From positions 17,635-81,634 of the forward strand of contig CAZLBP010000017.1 of NCBI GenBank assembly GCA_964557855.1: 64,000 bases of DNA, given 5' to 3'. The stretch comes from JAJRZL01 sp964557855 (GTDB taxonomy: Bacteria; Zixibacteria; MSB-5A5; GN15; FEB-12). A program made the translations under genes and the position numbers. Shown here one piece after another: positions 1 to 7,944 of the stretch. Each line of letters opens with the position of its first letter. Within the stretch, counting starts at the first letter, position 1. The notes beneath the pieces are model-generated. The model ran no database searches. It was not told the DNA's origin and saw only the letters and a list, made by a program, of their open reading frames with translations.

Positions 1-972
1 TTGCACAGTGTGCAGGAAACAGATGGGCACACCGGCCCGGTAGCCCATGATGATGCCGTCGGCCGTCGCCCCATAGTGATTGGTGGTCATGAAGCCCTGT
101 ATGTGCAGCCGTCCGCAACCACCCGTGGCCATGACAACGGCTTTGGCCTTGACGATGGTGTACTCTTCCGTCTCGAGGTTATAGAGTACAGCGCCGGCAC
201 AGTGGCCATTTTCGTTCAGGAGCAATTCGACGGCGGGTGAGAACTCGATAACCTGGATGTCGTTCACCCGGTTGCGGGCTTCATCGCGGATCGTGCGCAT
301 GATCTCCGCGCCCGTGATATCCGCTGCGAAATGCATCCGTTTGCGCGAGGTGCCGCCGCCGTGGATGGTCTTGAGGGTGCCGTCCTCGAATTTCGAGAAG
401 TTGCAGCCCAGGCTCTCCAGCCACTTAATGGCATCGGGGGCTTTAGTGACCAGTGTATCTGAGAGGTCCGGTACGTTCTTGAAATGTCCCCCACCCATGA
501 CGTCGAGATAGTGATAGTACGGCGAGTCTTTGTGGCCCTTCGTAGCGGCCTGAATACCGCCCTCGGCCATCATCGTGTTGGCATCGCCGTGACGCAGCTT
601 GGTGGCGATGATCACCTTGGCGCCCCGGGCTTGCGCCAGCAGGGCCGCTGAAGTACCGGCGCCGCCGCCGCCGATCACGAGCACGTCGGTTTCATAGTCT
701 ACCTTTGACAGATCGACCGCCGTGGGATCCACGCGGCTGTTCGCCTCGATCAAATCGGCGATTTCATGGGCTATCTTGTACCCTTTGCTCGGTCCAACCT
801 GCACTGCCCGACGGCCTTCTTCTTTGACATCGGGGTGATACTGCAGCATCTCTTTGCGTTCATCGAGATTGAGAAACGGCACTTCTTCGTTATGTTTCTT
901 GCGCTCGACCCGCTCGGCACGGGTGCTCTCGACGACTTTGATCAGATTCTTGAGTTCTTCCGGATATGGCAT
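1..972 (-). CDS. Fumarate reductase/succinate dehydrogenase-like flavoprotein subunit (partial, C-terminus off the left edge)
   Basis: Reading from an ATG at 972 leftward gives 324 codons with no stop before the window edge. After about 85 residues comes the dinucleotide-binding motif VIGGGGAGTSAALLAQ, followed by MMAEGGIQAA and a run containing HGGGTSRKRMHFAADITG. These are the FAD-binding and active-site-loop signatures of the FrdA/SdhA/aspartate-oxidase family. It is therefore a flavoprotein that would bind FAD and interconvert fumarate and succinate, or a related substrate. The 80-residue leader before the Rossmann motif is longer than in classical SdhA. It is last of four co-directional genes with a [2Fe-2S]/[4Fe-4S] protein and HdrB/HdrC-like subunits, so electrons probably come from a quinol or thiol rather than through a cytochrome-b SdhC. 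No membrane cytochrome is visible. The substrate is inferred. Confidence 0.85.
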   Translation of the reverse strand, partial: MPYPEELKNLIKVVESTRAERVERKKHNEEVPFLNLDERKEMLQYHPDVKEEGRRAVQVGPSKGYKIAHEIADLIEANSRVDPTAVDLSKVDYETDVLVIGGGGAGTSAALLAQARGAKVIIATKLRHGDANTMMAEGGIQAATKGHKDSPYYHYLDVMGGGHFKNVPDLSDTLVTKAPDAIKWLESLGCNFSKFEDGTLKTIHGGGTSRKRMHFAADITGAEIMRTIRDEARNRVNDIQVIEFSPAVELLLNENGHCAGAVLYNLETEEYTIVKAKAVVMATGGCGRLHIQGFMTTNHYGATADGIIMGYRAGVPICFLHTVQ

Positions 973-1003
973 TGCAAACCTTCTTTCATCTCACCGTTGA
1001 CAA

Positions 1004-1759
1004 CTACAGATACTGGCTGTCCTGCGGCGTCCAGTCTTCACCGGCCGTAGCCGGTTCCATCTCGCGCGCCTGGTACACGTCTCGCAGTTTCGCTTCATCC
1101 ATGCCCTTCAGCTCGTTCAATCCGGCTGAGAAGCGGCCCGCCTCAATGTTGGCCACCATCGTCTTAAGATGCTCGGCCGGTGGCGTCAGGTAAGCGCCGT
1201 GTAGACGACGCGCCAGCTGAGCTATATGATACTGCGGCATCTCACCCATGCAGCGACTGGCGCAGAGACCGCACTGGATGCAGTCGAACGAGAGCCGGGC
1301 CGCCTCAGCGATATCGCCCCGCTTGAGAGCGGCAATGTAATCCATGACCTGGACGTCCATCGGACAAACTTTGGTACAAGCGTTGCAGGCCACACAGCGG
1401 AATAACTCCGGATACAGATTGAATATCTCCTCCGGTTTGCCTTCCAGTTGATCAAAATCGTACACCGCCCGGTTGGCCGGGTAAAACGGAATCTGGGTCA
1501 AGTACATTTCCGGCTCGACGACCGTCTGGCAGGCGAGCCCGACCTGTATCTTGTAGTTGCCCGGTTTGCGATACACCGTAGCACACGCGCCGCAGACACC
1601 GCCGCGGCAGCCACAGCCGCGAATGTACTTGTAGCCGGCGTACTCAATCGCCTTCATGATGGTCAACGTTTCCGGTACCTCGTACCGTTTGCCCATCACG
1701 TAGATTGGAATGAGTTTGGCCTTGACTTCGGTTGCTGCTTTATCAACAACGGTACTCAT
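1004..1759 (-). CDS. Fumarate reductase iron-sulfur subunit-like protein
   Basis: A protein of about 251 residues with a plant-type [2Fe-2S] cluster motif near residues 49-59 (GCGCRGGVCGAC) and a further Cys about 18 residues later. Two [4Fe-4S] motifs follow, CVACNACTKVCP and CIQCGLCASRCM. This is the SdhB/FrdB domain order. It passes electrons between the HdrB-like subunit and the flavoprotein encoded 31 bp downstream. Two ATGs (1777 and 1759) each follow a GAGGTTGAT Shine-Dalgarno copy. I chose 1759 because its spacing of 5 bases is better, and 1777 remains possible. The tail beyond the second ferredoxin motif is unusually long and has no further cluster. It could also be described as the iron-sulfur subunit of an MfrB or SdhABE-type non-classical complex. 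Confidence 0.85.
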   Translation of the reverse strand: MSTVVDKAATEVKAKLIPIYVMGKRYEVPETLTIMKAIEYAGYKYIRGCGCRGGVCGACATVYRKPGNYKIQVGLACQTVVEPEMYLTQIPFYPANRAVYDFDQLEGKPEEIFNLYPELFRCVACNACTKVCPMDVQVMDYIAALKRGDIAEAARLSFDCIQCGLCASRCMGEMPQYHIAQLARRLHGAYLTPPAEHLKTMVANIEAGRFSAGLNELKGMDEAKLRDVYQAREMEPATAGEDWTPQDSQYL

Positions 1760-1806
1760 ATCAACCTCATTAGACATCGATATCAACCTCACGTTTTATA
1801 CGTTGC

Positions 1807-2697
1807 TCAGACTTTCGTTCCGCCGATGATCTGCTTTTCGGTCAGCAGGTTAACGGAACTCTCACGGTTCAAATCAAAACGGCAATCCTCGGGAGCAATT
1901 CCCAGCGCCACTGCCATCAACTGAGTGAAATAGTAAATTGGGACTTCGCCGGCATCCGGATGTTTCTCCAGCATTTGTCCCTGGCGGTGTCCGAGATTGT
2001 AATCACACAGCGGGCAGGTGAGCGCGACCGCGTCGGCGCCATGTTTGGTGGCGTCGGTCAAGATGTCGTGCGACAGATCCAAAGCGGTGTCCGGACTGCC
2101 GAGTACCTGATAAGCTCCGCAACATTTTGTGGCCGACGGGAAGTCTATCGCTTCCGCACCGATTGCTTTCAGGAATTCCTGGAATACAACCGGATGATCC
2201 GGTTTATCGAGCGCGACTTCTCGCGGGCGCACCAACGTGCAGCCGTAGTAGGGCGCGACTTTCAGACCGTTCAAAGGTACCTTCACCGCTTCCTTGACCT
2301 TGTCCCAACCGATGTCGTCTCGCAGGAAATCGAGAAAGTGCACAACTCGTACTTCACCGGCGTAGTCCGGTTCTTCATCCATAAAATCATTGATCGTGCC
2401 GCGTTTGACCTCGTCCTCTTTCATCAGCCGGTTGGCGCGCGCCAGGGTGTTGTAGCACATGGCGCAGAGCGTCAGCACCGTATCGTGGCCGCGCTCCATA
2501 ACCCGGACCAGATCTCGCACCGGCGCGATCATATGAATCAGGTCGTCATCGGCCAGCGAATACACCGCACCGCAGCAGTTCCAGCGGGGGAGCTCTTCGG
2601 CGTCGATACCGAGCGATTTCAGACAAGCCAGCGCGGAATCTTCGAGATTCCTGGCTTTCGTTTTAAGGGTGCATCCGGGGTAGTAGCTTATCTTCAT
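1807..2697 (-). CDS. HdrB/SdhE-like CCG-domain protein
   Basis: About 296 residues starting MKISYYPGCTLK, the usual start of heterodisulfide reductase subunit B. Two cysteine-rich CCG motifs are visible, WNCCGAVYS near residue 41 and KCCGAYQVLGS near residue 192, each with partner cysteines further on (TLCAMCYN; LTCPLCDYN). In the family these bind non-cubane [4Fe-4S] clusters that handle disulfides, or in SdhE/MfrE carry electrons from quinone. The ATG at 2697 is preferred to an upstream in-frame start because AAAGG lies just upstream of it and the family start matches there. It sits between the HdrC-like gene and the FrdB-like gene, so it probably forms one complex with them. No HdrA or F420/hydrogenase partner is in view. 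Confidence 0.88.
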   Translation of the reverse strand: MKISYYPGCTLKTKARNLEDSALACLKSLGIDAEELPRWNCCGAVYSLADDDLIHMIAPVRDLVRVMERGHDTVLTLCAMCYNTLARANRLMKEDEVKRGTINDFMDEEPDYAGEVRVVHFLDFLRDDIGWDKVKEAVKVPLNGLKVAPYYGCTLVRPREVALDKPDHPVVFQEFLKAIGAEAIDFPSATKCCGAYQVLGSPDTALDLSHDILTDATKHGADAVALTCPLCDYNLGHRQGQMLEKHPDAGEVPIYYFTQLMAVALGIAPEDCRFDLNRESSVNLLTEKQIIGGTKV

Positions 2698-2721
2698 ACA
2701 GTACCTTTCACAATACGTGCG

Positions 2722-2851
2722 CGGCACATGTCCGCATGTGCCGATCCCGCGTTACTTTCGGCAGATGTGGACATCTGCCGCCCACTGACATTCTCGCTCC
2801 CCATCCTGTCATTCCCGCTCGCCCTCCTGTCATTCCCGCGAGGGCGGGAAT
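2722..2851. repeat. Cluster of three palindromic repeats inside the hdrC-hdrB junction
   Basis: Three separate perfect inverted repeats: 2722-2743 (arms CGGCACATG/CATGTGCCG), 2759-2780 (CGGCAGATGT, 2-base loop, ACATCTGCCG) and 2832-2851 (ATTCCCGC/GCGGGAAT). The second recurs near 36461 and 38922, and the third is of the REP type seen again near 20745, 26415, 36570 and 38990. No coding function is visible. As RNA hairpins they may affect processing or relative expression of hdrC and hdrB. Confidence 0.75.
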
Positions 2852-2927
2852 CCAGTCCCCGGTCCTGCTACCGCAGCGAAAAATCATGCTGTCACTCACC
2901 TTAAGCATCTTCTCTTCCGCCCCGGCA

Positions 2928-3335
2928 TCACGAAGTAAACTTCCGAAATCCCGACACCATCGCAATCTGCGGTAGCTCAACGACGTCTTCCGGCTGCAAA
3001 TTGGATGGTTCGACGTGATTGATGTTCTGTCGCAGGCGTATCTGGCGGATCGCCTCCATGACCGCCGGGATATCAATCCCGCGCGGACAGCGGACCTCGC
3101 AGGTGTGGCAGGAAGCGCACAGCCACGGCAGGTTGACCTCGTTGAGGGCCTCGGCCTGGCCGAACTGAATCAGCAGCATCGCGCGGCGCGGTGTGGCGGT
3201 GGCTCTTTCGCTCATCGGGCAAGAGGCCGAGCAGGTACCGCACTGGAAGCATTTGGCCACATTTTGGCCGCTGATTTCCATTACTTTACGTCGCAATTCA
3301 CTATCTATGTTTTTCTGGGAAACCTTAAGCGGCAT
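2928..3335 (-). CDS. HdrC-like [4Fe-4S] protein
   Basis: A 135-residue soluble protein with two CxxCxxCxxxCP ferredoxin motifs, CFQCGTCSASCP and CASCHTCEVRCP, about 40 residues apart. This is the hallmark of heterodisulfide reductase subunit C. The ATG at 3335 is chosen over a GTG two codons upstream because AGAGG precedes it at good spacing. It is the first gene of the four-gene operon, and its promoter region lies in the 140 bases upstream. It would relay electrons to the HdrB-like subunit. Unlike the rest of the operon, the junction to hdrB is 230 bp long and packed with hairpin repeats. Confidence 0.85.
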   Translation of the reverse strand: MPLKVSQKNIDSELRRKVMEISGQNVAKCFQCGTCSASCPMSERATATPRRAMLLIQFGQAEALNEVNLPWLCASCHTCEVRCPRGIDIPAVMEAIRQIRLRQNINHVEPSNLQPEDVVELPQIAMVSGFRKFTS

Positions 3336-3420
3336 TGTCACCTCTTTCCGGTTGGTTCTTATAGCCGGTACAGTCGGCCGGACTTCTTGAGCCTGTAGTC
3401 CGGCCCGTACCGGAATATTT

Positions 3421-3436
3421 TGTGAACTACTTCACA
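3421..3436. promoter_or_regulatory. CRP/FNR-family-like operator
   Basis: TGTGA-N6-TCACA, part of a longer perfect palindrome with arms TTTGTGAA/TTCACAAA. This is the layout bound by CRP/FNR-family regulators. It lies about 85 bp upstream of hdrC and about 35-40 bp downstream of the start expected from the TATAAT at 3473-3478. That position suggests repression, or activation of a different start. The regulator itself is not in the window. Confidence 0.5.
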
Positions 3437-3472
3437 AAGACCTATTCGATATTTCGGTTATACTCATAATAC

Positions 3473-3481
3473 ATTATAGCA
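3473..3481 (-). promoter_or_regulatory. Extended -10 promoter for the hdrC operon
   Basis: On the minus strand the bases read TGC-TATAAT, a perfect -10 with an extended TGN element. No convincing -35 is present at 17 bp, as is common for extended -10 promoters. It lies about 138 bp upstream of the hdrC start. Confidence 0.45.
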
Positions 3482-3524
3482 AATAAAGCAAGGATTTTGC
3501 GAAATTTTTCACGAGCAATTGTAG

Positions 3525-3565
3525 GTCGGGTTCCGAATCCGCTGCAAGCGGATGAGAAACCCGAC
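3525..3565. repeat. Nested hairpin repeat
   Basis: Outer arms GTCGGGTT/AACCCGAC enclose inner arms ATCCGCT/AGCGGAT, so the element folds into a long hairpin. It lies between the hdr operon promoter and the AT-rich orphan gene. The stretch 3482-3822 otherwise shows no credible gene. Confidence 0.6.
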
Positions 3566-3822
3566 ACGCGGGTGTTGAGGCTGCCGGGTTATTCATCCTC
3601 AGAAGCGGTCTCCGGTCCCGACGAGTTGGGCTTATGGCCAATGCAACAGCTGCATACGAAAATTGAGATTGACACAATCAACTGTATAGGCTACTGTTGT
3701 GTACCGTATGGAACTGGGCAAGCTAAAGAGGATTTGTGATATCTGGTCTAGAATAATGGCACAGTCAAGTACGCTTTGCCACTGCGGTAGTAATCATCAG
3801 TTGAAGGAAGTAGGGGTGTGGG

Positions 3823-4596
3823 TTGGGCATTTTTGAGTTGATTGCGCTTATAGGCGCGCTTGCATGGCTACCGCAACTAATCAGGCTACTCAGAGCCTGG
3901 CTGAAGCAGCCAGAAGTAAGGATAATTGCAGAGCAGAGAATCGAACTTGGATTTACTATCTTCGGACCCCTGTTGAATATTAGAGTAGCATTCGCTGTTA
4001 AGAACAAAGATATCGTTATATCGGGAGTCAAGATACATCTACGGCATGACAGCGGAGAGGACAAGGTATTCTCTTGGCATAGCATTGTTCAGAATATGTT
4101 ACAAATGAACTACCCGTCGACGGGACCGATTCCCTTCGAGAAAGAGTTGTCAGTTTTGGCAATAAAACTTTCACCAGATGAAGTTGAACGTCGAATTAGG
4201 TTCCACGAGCCTTCCTTTCAGACAAAGAAGGAAACGTTTGAAGAAGCAGTTACTAAGACGCTTATATATATGCAAGCGTCAGGTAAAGATGACTTCAAAC
4301 CAATATTGAACAGTGAGGAGATGCAAGAGCTCTACTCCTTTATTAGACAGTCATTCAACTGGAAGAGTGGAACATATCAACTAAAGTTTGAGGTTGATTC
4401 ACCACAACCGTTTGCACTAAAGGACTACAATTACGAGTTCACTCTCACGCCAACAGAAATCGAGCACCTCGGGAGAAACAAGGACTTGATTGAAAAATCT
4501 TACGAGTATCAGTTCTTTCCTTCTACAGAACCAGATTCACAGGCCCAGTTAAGCTGGGCATGGCGGTATCCCGCAATGAAAAAGCAACCTGATTAA
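3823..4596 (+). CDS. Hypothetical protein with one N-terminal membrane segment
   Basis: A 257-residue protein whose first 22 or so residues (IFELIALIGALAWLPQLIRLL) look like a signal anchor, followed by a soluble domain rich in beta-strand-like sequence and charged residues. I recognise no family. The start is a TTG, since an in-frame stop lies just upstream, with GAAGGAAG about 12 bases before it. The base composition is clearly more AT-rich than its neighbours and it uses AGA/ATA-type codons they avoid. It is one of very few plus-strand genes and is flanked by hairpin repeats (3525-3565 and 4610-4699). Together these suggest recent acquisition. Confidence 0.6.
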   Translation: MGIFELIALIGALAWLPQLIRLLRAWLKQPEVRIIAEQRIELGFTIFGPLLNIRVAFAVKNKDIVISGVKIHLRHDSGEDKVFSWHSIVQNMLQMNYPSTGPIPFEKELSVLAIKLSPDEVERRIRFHEPSFQTKKETFEEAVTKTLIYMQASGKDDFKPILNSEEMQELYSFIRQSFNWKSGTYQLKFEVDSPQPFALKDYNYEFTLTPTEIEHLGRNKDLIEKSYEYQFFPSTEPDSQAQLSWAWRYPAMKKQPD

Positions 4597-4609
4597 ATGA
4601 ACGGGACAA

Positions 4610-4699
4610 GGTCCGAACCGCAGGGGTTCGGACCTACAGGCCTGGTAGGGGCAACCCCATGTGGTTGCCCGGTGTACGGGCGACCACGAGGGGTCGCCC
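4610..4699. repeat. Three successive intergenic hairpins between convergent genes
   Basis: Hairpins at 4610-4634 (GGTCCGAACC/GGTTCGGACC), 4649-4670 (GGGCAACC/GGTTGCCC) and 4678-4699 (GGGCGACC/GGTCGCCC). They fill the gap between the 3' ends of two convergent genes, so they may act as bidirectional terminators as well as being dispersed repeats. None has a clean T-run. Confidence 0.6.
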
Positions 4700-4736
4700 C
4701 TACGAATGATTGATCGGAGATTGATTCGTATCCCTT

Positions 4737-5648
4737 TCAAGCCACCGCCTTCCTTCTTATCGACCCCACATAGATAGCGACCAACGTAATTACAGCCCCG
4801 AAAATCTGCAAAACGGTCAGGTACTCATCGAAGAACAACGCGCCCCAGACGGAAGTCAGCACCGGCTGCAATACGAGCAGCAGGCCGCTGCGGGAGGCGT
4901 CGATTTTCGGCAGTGAACTTGAGATCGCCCACCACCCCAGCGCCTGGGCGATCAAGGCCAGAGCGGCAGCTATGACGAGCGAGAACCAATCCGGCGGTAC
5001 AATGGCTTCCTGCGAAAAGGTCAGCAGCACGAATCCGAGGAACACGGCACTGAACAGGGAAACCCAGGCCATGAGGACGATAAATCCGAGCTGCCTCTCC
5101 TCATGTCCGGCCAGTTTAAGCACGATGATGTAGTGGGCGTAGACTATCCCGGTGAGCAAGCCAAAAGCGATGCCCTTGAGATAGAGCGATGAAAAGGCAA
5201 TGTCGCTCCCGATTCCAATCAGAAGGACGACCCCGACTACGGCGCTGACAGCTGCCACAAAGAACTTGAGAGTCAAACGTTCCTTGAATATGAAGAAGCT
5301 CAAGACGGCGGTGCCGAACACCTGGGTGTTGGCGAGAATGGTCGACATCCCGGCTCCGGAATAAATAATCGACCGATGCCAGAAGAACAAATCGAGAAAG
5401 AACAGAAATCCGGCCAGGATAGTCCAACGCAGAATACTCCAGGGAAGGATGACATTGATGCGTGCGGCGACCGCCCACCCGAAAAGAATCACGGCGCCCA
5501 GAACTACTCTCCAGAAGGCGATGGCGGTGGGCCCCATGCCACGCAGATCCAACAGCTTGACAAAAATGGCGGCAAAGCTGATACATACCGCTCCGAACGC
5601 CAGCATCAGCAGCGCGCGGAGTTCGGTCGATTCGGATGAATTCGCCAT
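4737..5648 (-). CDS. EamA/DMT-family membrane transporter
   Basis: A 303-residue, highly hydrophobic protein with about ten predicted membrane segments arranged as two repeats. The second half has the typical EamA sequence, including SRSGLLLVLQPVLTSVWGAL and a closing IFGAVITLVAIYVGSIRRK. DMT permeases export or import small metabolites; the substrate cannot be told. I set the start at ATG 5648 (MANSSESTELR) because residues encoded further upstream are polar, non-family sequence and would overlap the divergent gene's promoter region. It diverges from the membrane protein at 5792 and converges with the orphan gene on its other side. Confidence 0.8.
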   Translation of the reverse strand: MANSSESTELRALLMLAFGAVCISFAAIFVKLLDLRGMGPTAIAFWRVVLGAVILFGWAVAARINVILPWSILRWTILAGFLFFLDLFFWHRSIIYSGAGMSTILANTQVFGTAVLSFFIFKERLTLKFFVAAVSAVVGVVLLIGIGSDIAFSSLYLKGIAFGLLTGIVYAHYIIVLKLAGHEERQLGFIVLMAWVSLFSAVFLGFVLLTFSQEAIVPPDWFSLVIAAALALIAQALGWWAISSSLPKIDASRSGLLLVLQPVLTSVWGALFFDEYLTVLQIFGAVITLVAIYVGSIRRKAVA

Positions 5649-5791
5649 GAGACAATTATAGTTGCCTGCTGAGATATACAACACATAATTTCCGGAGAGA
5701 GGCGGAGGGCGATTATAGCGCCGTTGCGTAGAGGAACTTATGATGGCAGAACCATGTATGACGGGTACTCGCAGAACTTGAGGCAACCGCG

Positions 5792-6955
5792 ATGTTAGGT
5801 GCGGTAGTCCTGTACGTTGTTCTCGGACTCCGATTCGGCTGGAACCTCCGGGAACTGTCGTGGGATCGGCTGGATGAGTTTCTGGTTGCAATCGAAAGAC
5901 GCGCGGGGCGAGTGGGGTTATGCGCGATGCTGGCACTGGTGTTTCTCGGACTGGCTATGCTCTATGTTCGGCTTGATACGCACTGCCGATTTCTCGGTGG
6001 CTGGTACGCCCTGATGACCCAGGATCCGTTCGATTTCACGGCCGAGAGTGAAGTCGGATTTCGTCGGTTCACGCCTACAATTAGCTACCTGTTCGGCCTG
6101 ACCGGCCGTAACATTATCGTCACCAACCTCATCTTCGCCTTTTCTCTCTTGTTCTGTTCGGCGTTGTACTTCACGAAGCACGGTAGTCGGCCCGGAGATG
6201 CCGTGTTCATAACGGGCGGGCTGGCTTTGTCGCTGGTGACTTTGACGACGATGCATTGCGGCGGCTATACTGATTCGACCACGTATCTGTTTGTATTTCT
6301 CATGTGGTGGTTTCGCCGACGTCCCTTACTTTTCTACGTCTTCTTCGTACTCGGTCTGCTCAATCGTGAAGCGGTGCTGTTTCTGGTACCCTGGTTTGCC
6401 GTGCTCCGGTGGCAACATTCGACATCATGGAAACGGTGGCTCATCGAAACGGTAGTGGCGTACGGGATCATTTTCGCTGCTTACCTGGAATACCGTGAGT
6501 TCATTGCGGCGCAAGCGAACGTTCGCTACTCCATGGATTATTACCTGGGGCACCTCTTGCAGGATCCTCTCGCCCGATTCCGCCAGACGCTCTACTACCA
6601 CGGTTTGGGGGTATTTTCTGTCTTCAAGCTGTTGTGGGTGTTTCCGATTCTTGGTTTTGCGGCATTTTGGCGGGATAAGCGTTGGTCGCATGTCTTGGCA
6701 TTTGTGTTCATTTTCGTCGGTTCCTATGTTCAGCTCCTGATCGCTCAGGATACGTCTCGAATGATGACGATGTCATTCATGATGTTGCCAATCTCACTTC
6801 GCGTATTGCTGGAAGAAGACCGGTGGCGCATTCGGGATTGGATGGGTTGGCTATTCCTGGCTAATCTGGCTGTACCGACCGTATATACTGCCGGGGTAGT
6901 CGTCGAGATATGGCAGCCGTATTGGCGACACTTGTTAATACGGTGGCTGAATTAG
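5792..6955 (+). CDS. Polytopic membrane protein of unknown function (possibly GT-C-like)
   Basis: A 387-residue protein with roughly nine or ten hydrophobic segments, a large extracytoplasmic loop early on, and a short motif GLLNREAVLFLVPW after the fifth segment. The arrangement resembles membrane glycosyltransferases or uncharacterised integral membrane proteins that use lipid-linked sugars, but I see no decisive DxD or ExD motif. The ATG at 5792 follows GAGG. It is monocistronic on the plus strand, ending just before the tRNA-Ser gene that reads the other way. Treat any glycosyltransferase role as a guess. Confidence 0.6.
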   Translation: MLGAVVLYVVLGLRFGWNLRELSWDRLDEFLVAIERRAGRVGLCAMLALVFLGLAMLYVRLDTHCRFLGGWYALMTQDPFDFTAESEVGFRRFTPTISYLFGLTGRNIIVTNLIFAFSLLFCSALYFTKHGSRPGDAVFITGGLALSLVTLTTMHCGGYTDSTTYLFVFLMWWFRRRPLLFYVFFVLGLLNREAVLFLVPWFAVLRWQHSTSWKRWLIETVVAYGIIFAAYLEYREFIAAQANVRYSMDYYLGHLLQDPLARFRQTLYYHGLGVFSVFKLLWVFPILGFAAFWRDKRWSHVLAFVFIFVGSYVQLLIAQDTSRMMTMSFMMLPISLRVLLEEDRWRIRDWMGWLFLANLAVPTVYTAGVVVEIWQPYWRHLLIRWLN

Positions 6956-7037
6956 TCGCGTGATCTCATAGACTGATGATTGAGGGCTTCGCGATCCGAG
7001 ACTGAGTGTGCCATGATTGGCGGAAAGATCGATAAAG

Positions 7038-7127
7038 CGGAGAGACAGGGATTCGAACCCTGGATAGAGGAATAACCCCTATAACGGATTAGCAATCCGC
7101 CGCCTTCAGCCTCTCGGCCATCTCTCC
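7038..7127 (-). tRNA. tRNA-Ser (anticodon GCU)
   Basis: A 90-nt gene with acceptor arms GGAGAGA/TCTCTCC and discriminator G. The anticodon loop TTGCTAA gives anticodon GCU at 7091-7093, there is a long class-II variable arm, and the T-loop is GGTTCGAATCC. All serine tRNA hallmarks are present. CCA is not encoded. It decodes AGC/AGU. Confidence 0.97.
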
Positions 7128-7149
7128 GAATCACGACATAGGCTAAACA

Positions 7150-7178
7150 AATATATCAGATAGGTACCCGCCGTACAA
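7150..7178 (-). promoter_or_regulatory. Sigma-70-type promoter of tRNA-Ser
   Basis: On the minus strand, -35 TTGTAC, a 17-bp spacer and -10 TATATT. The -10 lies about 20 bp upstream of the mature 5' end of the tRNA, a normal leader length. Confidence 0.65.
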
Positions 7179-7208
7179 GAGTTTTTTGTGGATCGGCGGG
7201 CGACTCGA

Positions 7209-7343
7209 GTTGACTCACAATTAATGTAACCGAAGGGTGGCAAAATGGGGGCTGATTTTGATACGTTGACTCATATTACAGGTAACCGGAAGTTGACATT
7301 GCAGGGTTTGACCGGGCTCGTTGACTCATAGTACGGGTAACCG
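7209..7343. repeat. Three 24-bp direct repeats at 55-56-bp spacing
   Basis: Copies at 7209-7232, 7265-7288 and 7320-7343 share the pattern GTTGACTCA, a variable middle, then GTAACCG. Copies 2 and 3 match at nearly every base. Each carries two small palindromes, TGACTCA and GGTAACC (the latter degenerate in copy 1). They sit in the gene-free stretch 7179-7476 between the tRNA promoter and the end of the first response regulator gene. The regular spacing of about five helical turns suggests binding sites on one DNA face or a short satellite. No other gene is visible there. Confidence 0.7.
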
Positions 7344-7476
7344 AGAAAGCTGTCCAATCTGCAGTGTAACGGTATAATGGCAAATTGAGGGCAAGCCGGC
7401 TACGGATCCAACCGGATCGGGAGAATTCCGGTGCTGTTGCAGAGCCAGGCCGACCGGCTGTTCTCTTGACGACCGC

Positions 7477-7884
7477 CTATTCGATGCTTTTGGCTGATCG
7501 TTTCGTTTCGGAAAGGATTCTCCAATAGGCTCTTTCAACGACCAGAGAGATTTCGTGGCTTTTGAACGGCTTGGTGATGTACTCATCCGCCCCCAGCAAC
7601 AGAGCGTCTTTGACCGTGTATGTATCGCCGTAGGCCGTCATGATGATCACCCCTGTTCGGGGATATTCGCTTTTGATGATCTTCAGTAACTCGAGGCCGT
7701 TCATCCGAGGCATTTTCATATCCGAAATGACAATGTCGCAGGCGCTCTCCCCCAACAGTTCCAGAGCGTTAATGCCATCGCAGGCCGTACGCACCTTGTA
7801 CCCTTCCCGGGCGAGAATCTTCTCCAACAGCGTCGTCATCATTTCTTCGTCATCGACCACCAGAATAGACACCGAACTTTTCAC
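7477..7884 (-). CDS. Single-domain response regulator (CheY-like)
   Basis: A 135-residue protein that is a receiver domain only. Acidic pocket residues are D11/D12, the phospho-acceptor is D55 in ISDMKMP, with T83 and K105 (ITKPF) at the expected places. There is no output domain, so it must act by binding a partner, for example the flagellar motor or a kinase. It is the last gene of the long operon that begins with fliR, 60 bp after another receiver. The cognate kinase is not in the window. A chemotaxis or motility role is inferred from context. Confidence 0.88.
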   Translation of the reverse strand: MKSSVSILVVDDEEMMTTLLEKILAREGYKVRTACDGINALELLGESACDIVISDMKMPRMNGLELLKIIKSEYPRTGVIIMTAYGDTYTVKDALLLGADEYITKPFKSHEISLVVERAYWRILSETKRSAKSIE

Positions 7885-7944
7885 AACGGCTCCTCAATTA
7901 TGTAACCAACATTCGTTTTCATTCTACCGACCCGACGTATGAGT

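Noticed and set aside
3497..3739. Plus-strand 80-residue frame upstream of the AT-rich orphan
   Set aside because: It runs through a hairpin repeat and has no convincing start or family features.
7209..7343. CRISPR array
   Set aside because: Only three imperfect 24-bp units with no cas genes and a degenerate first copy; the 31-32-bp gaps are the right size but this is too little for a CRISPR call.
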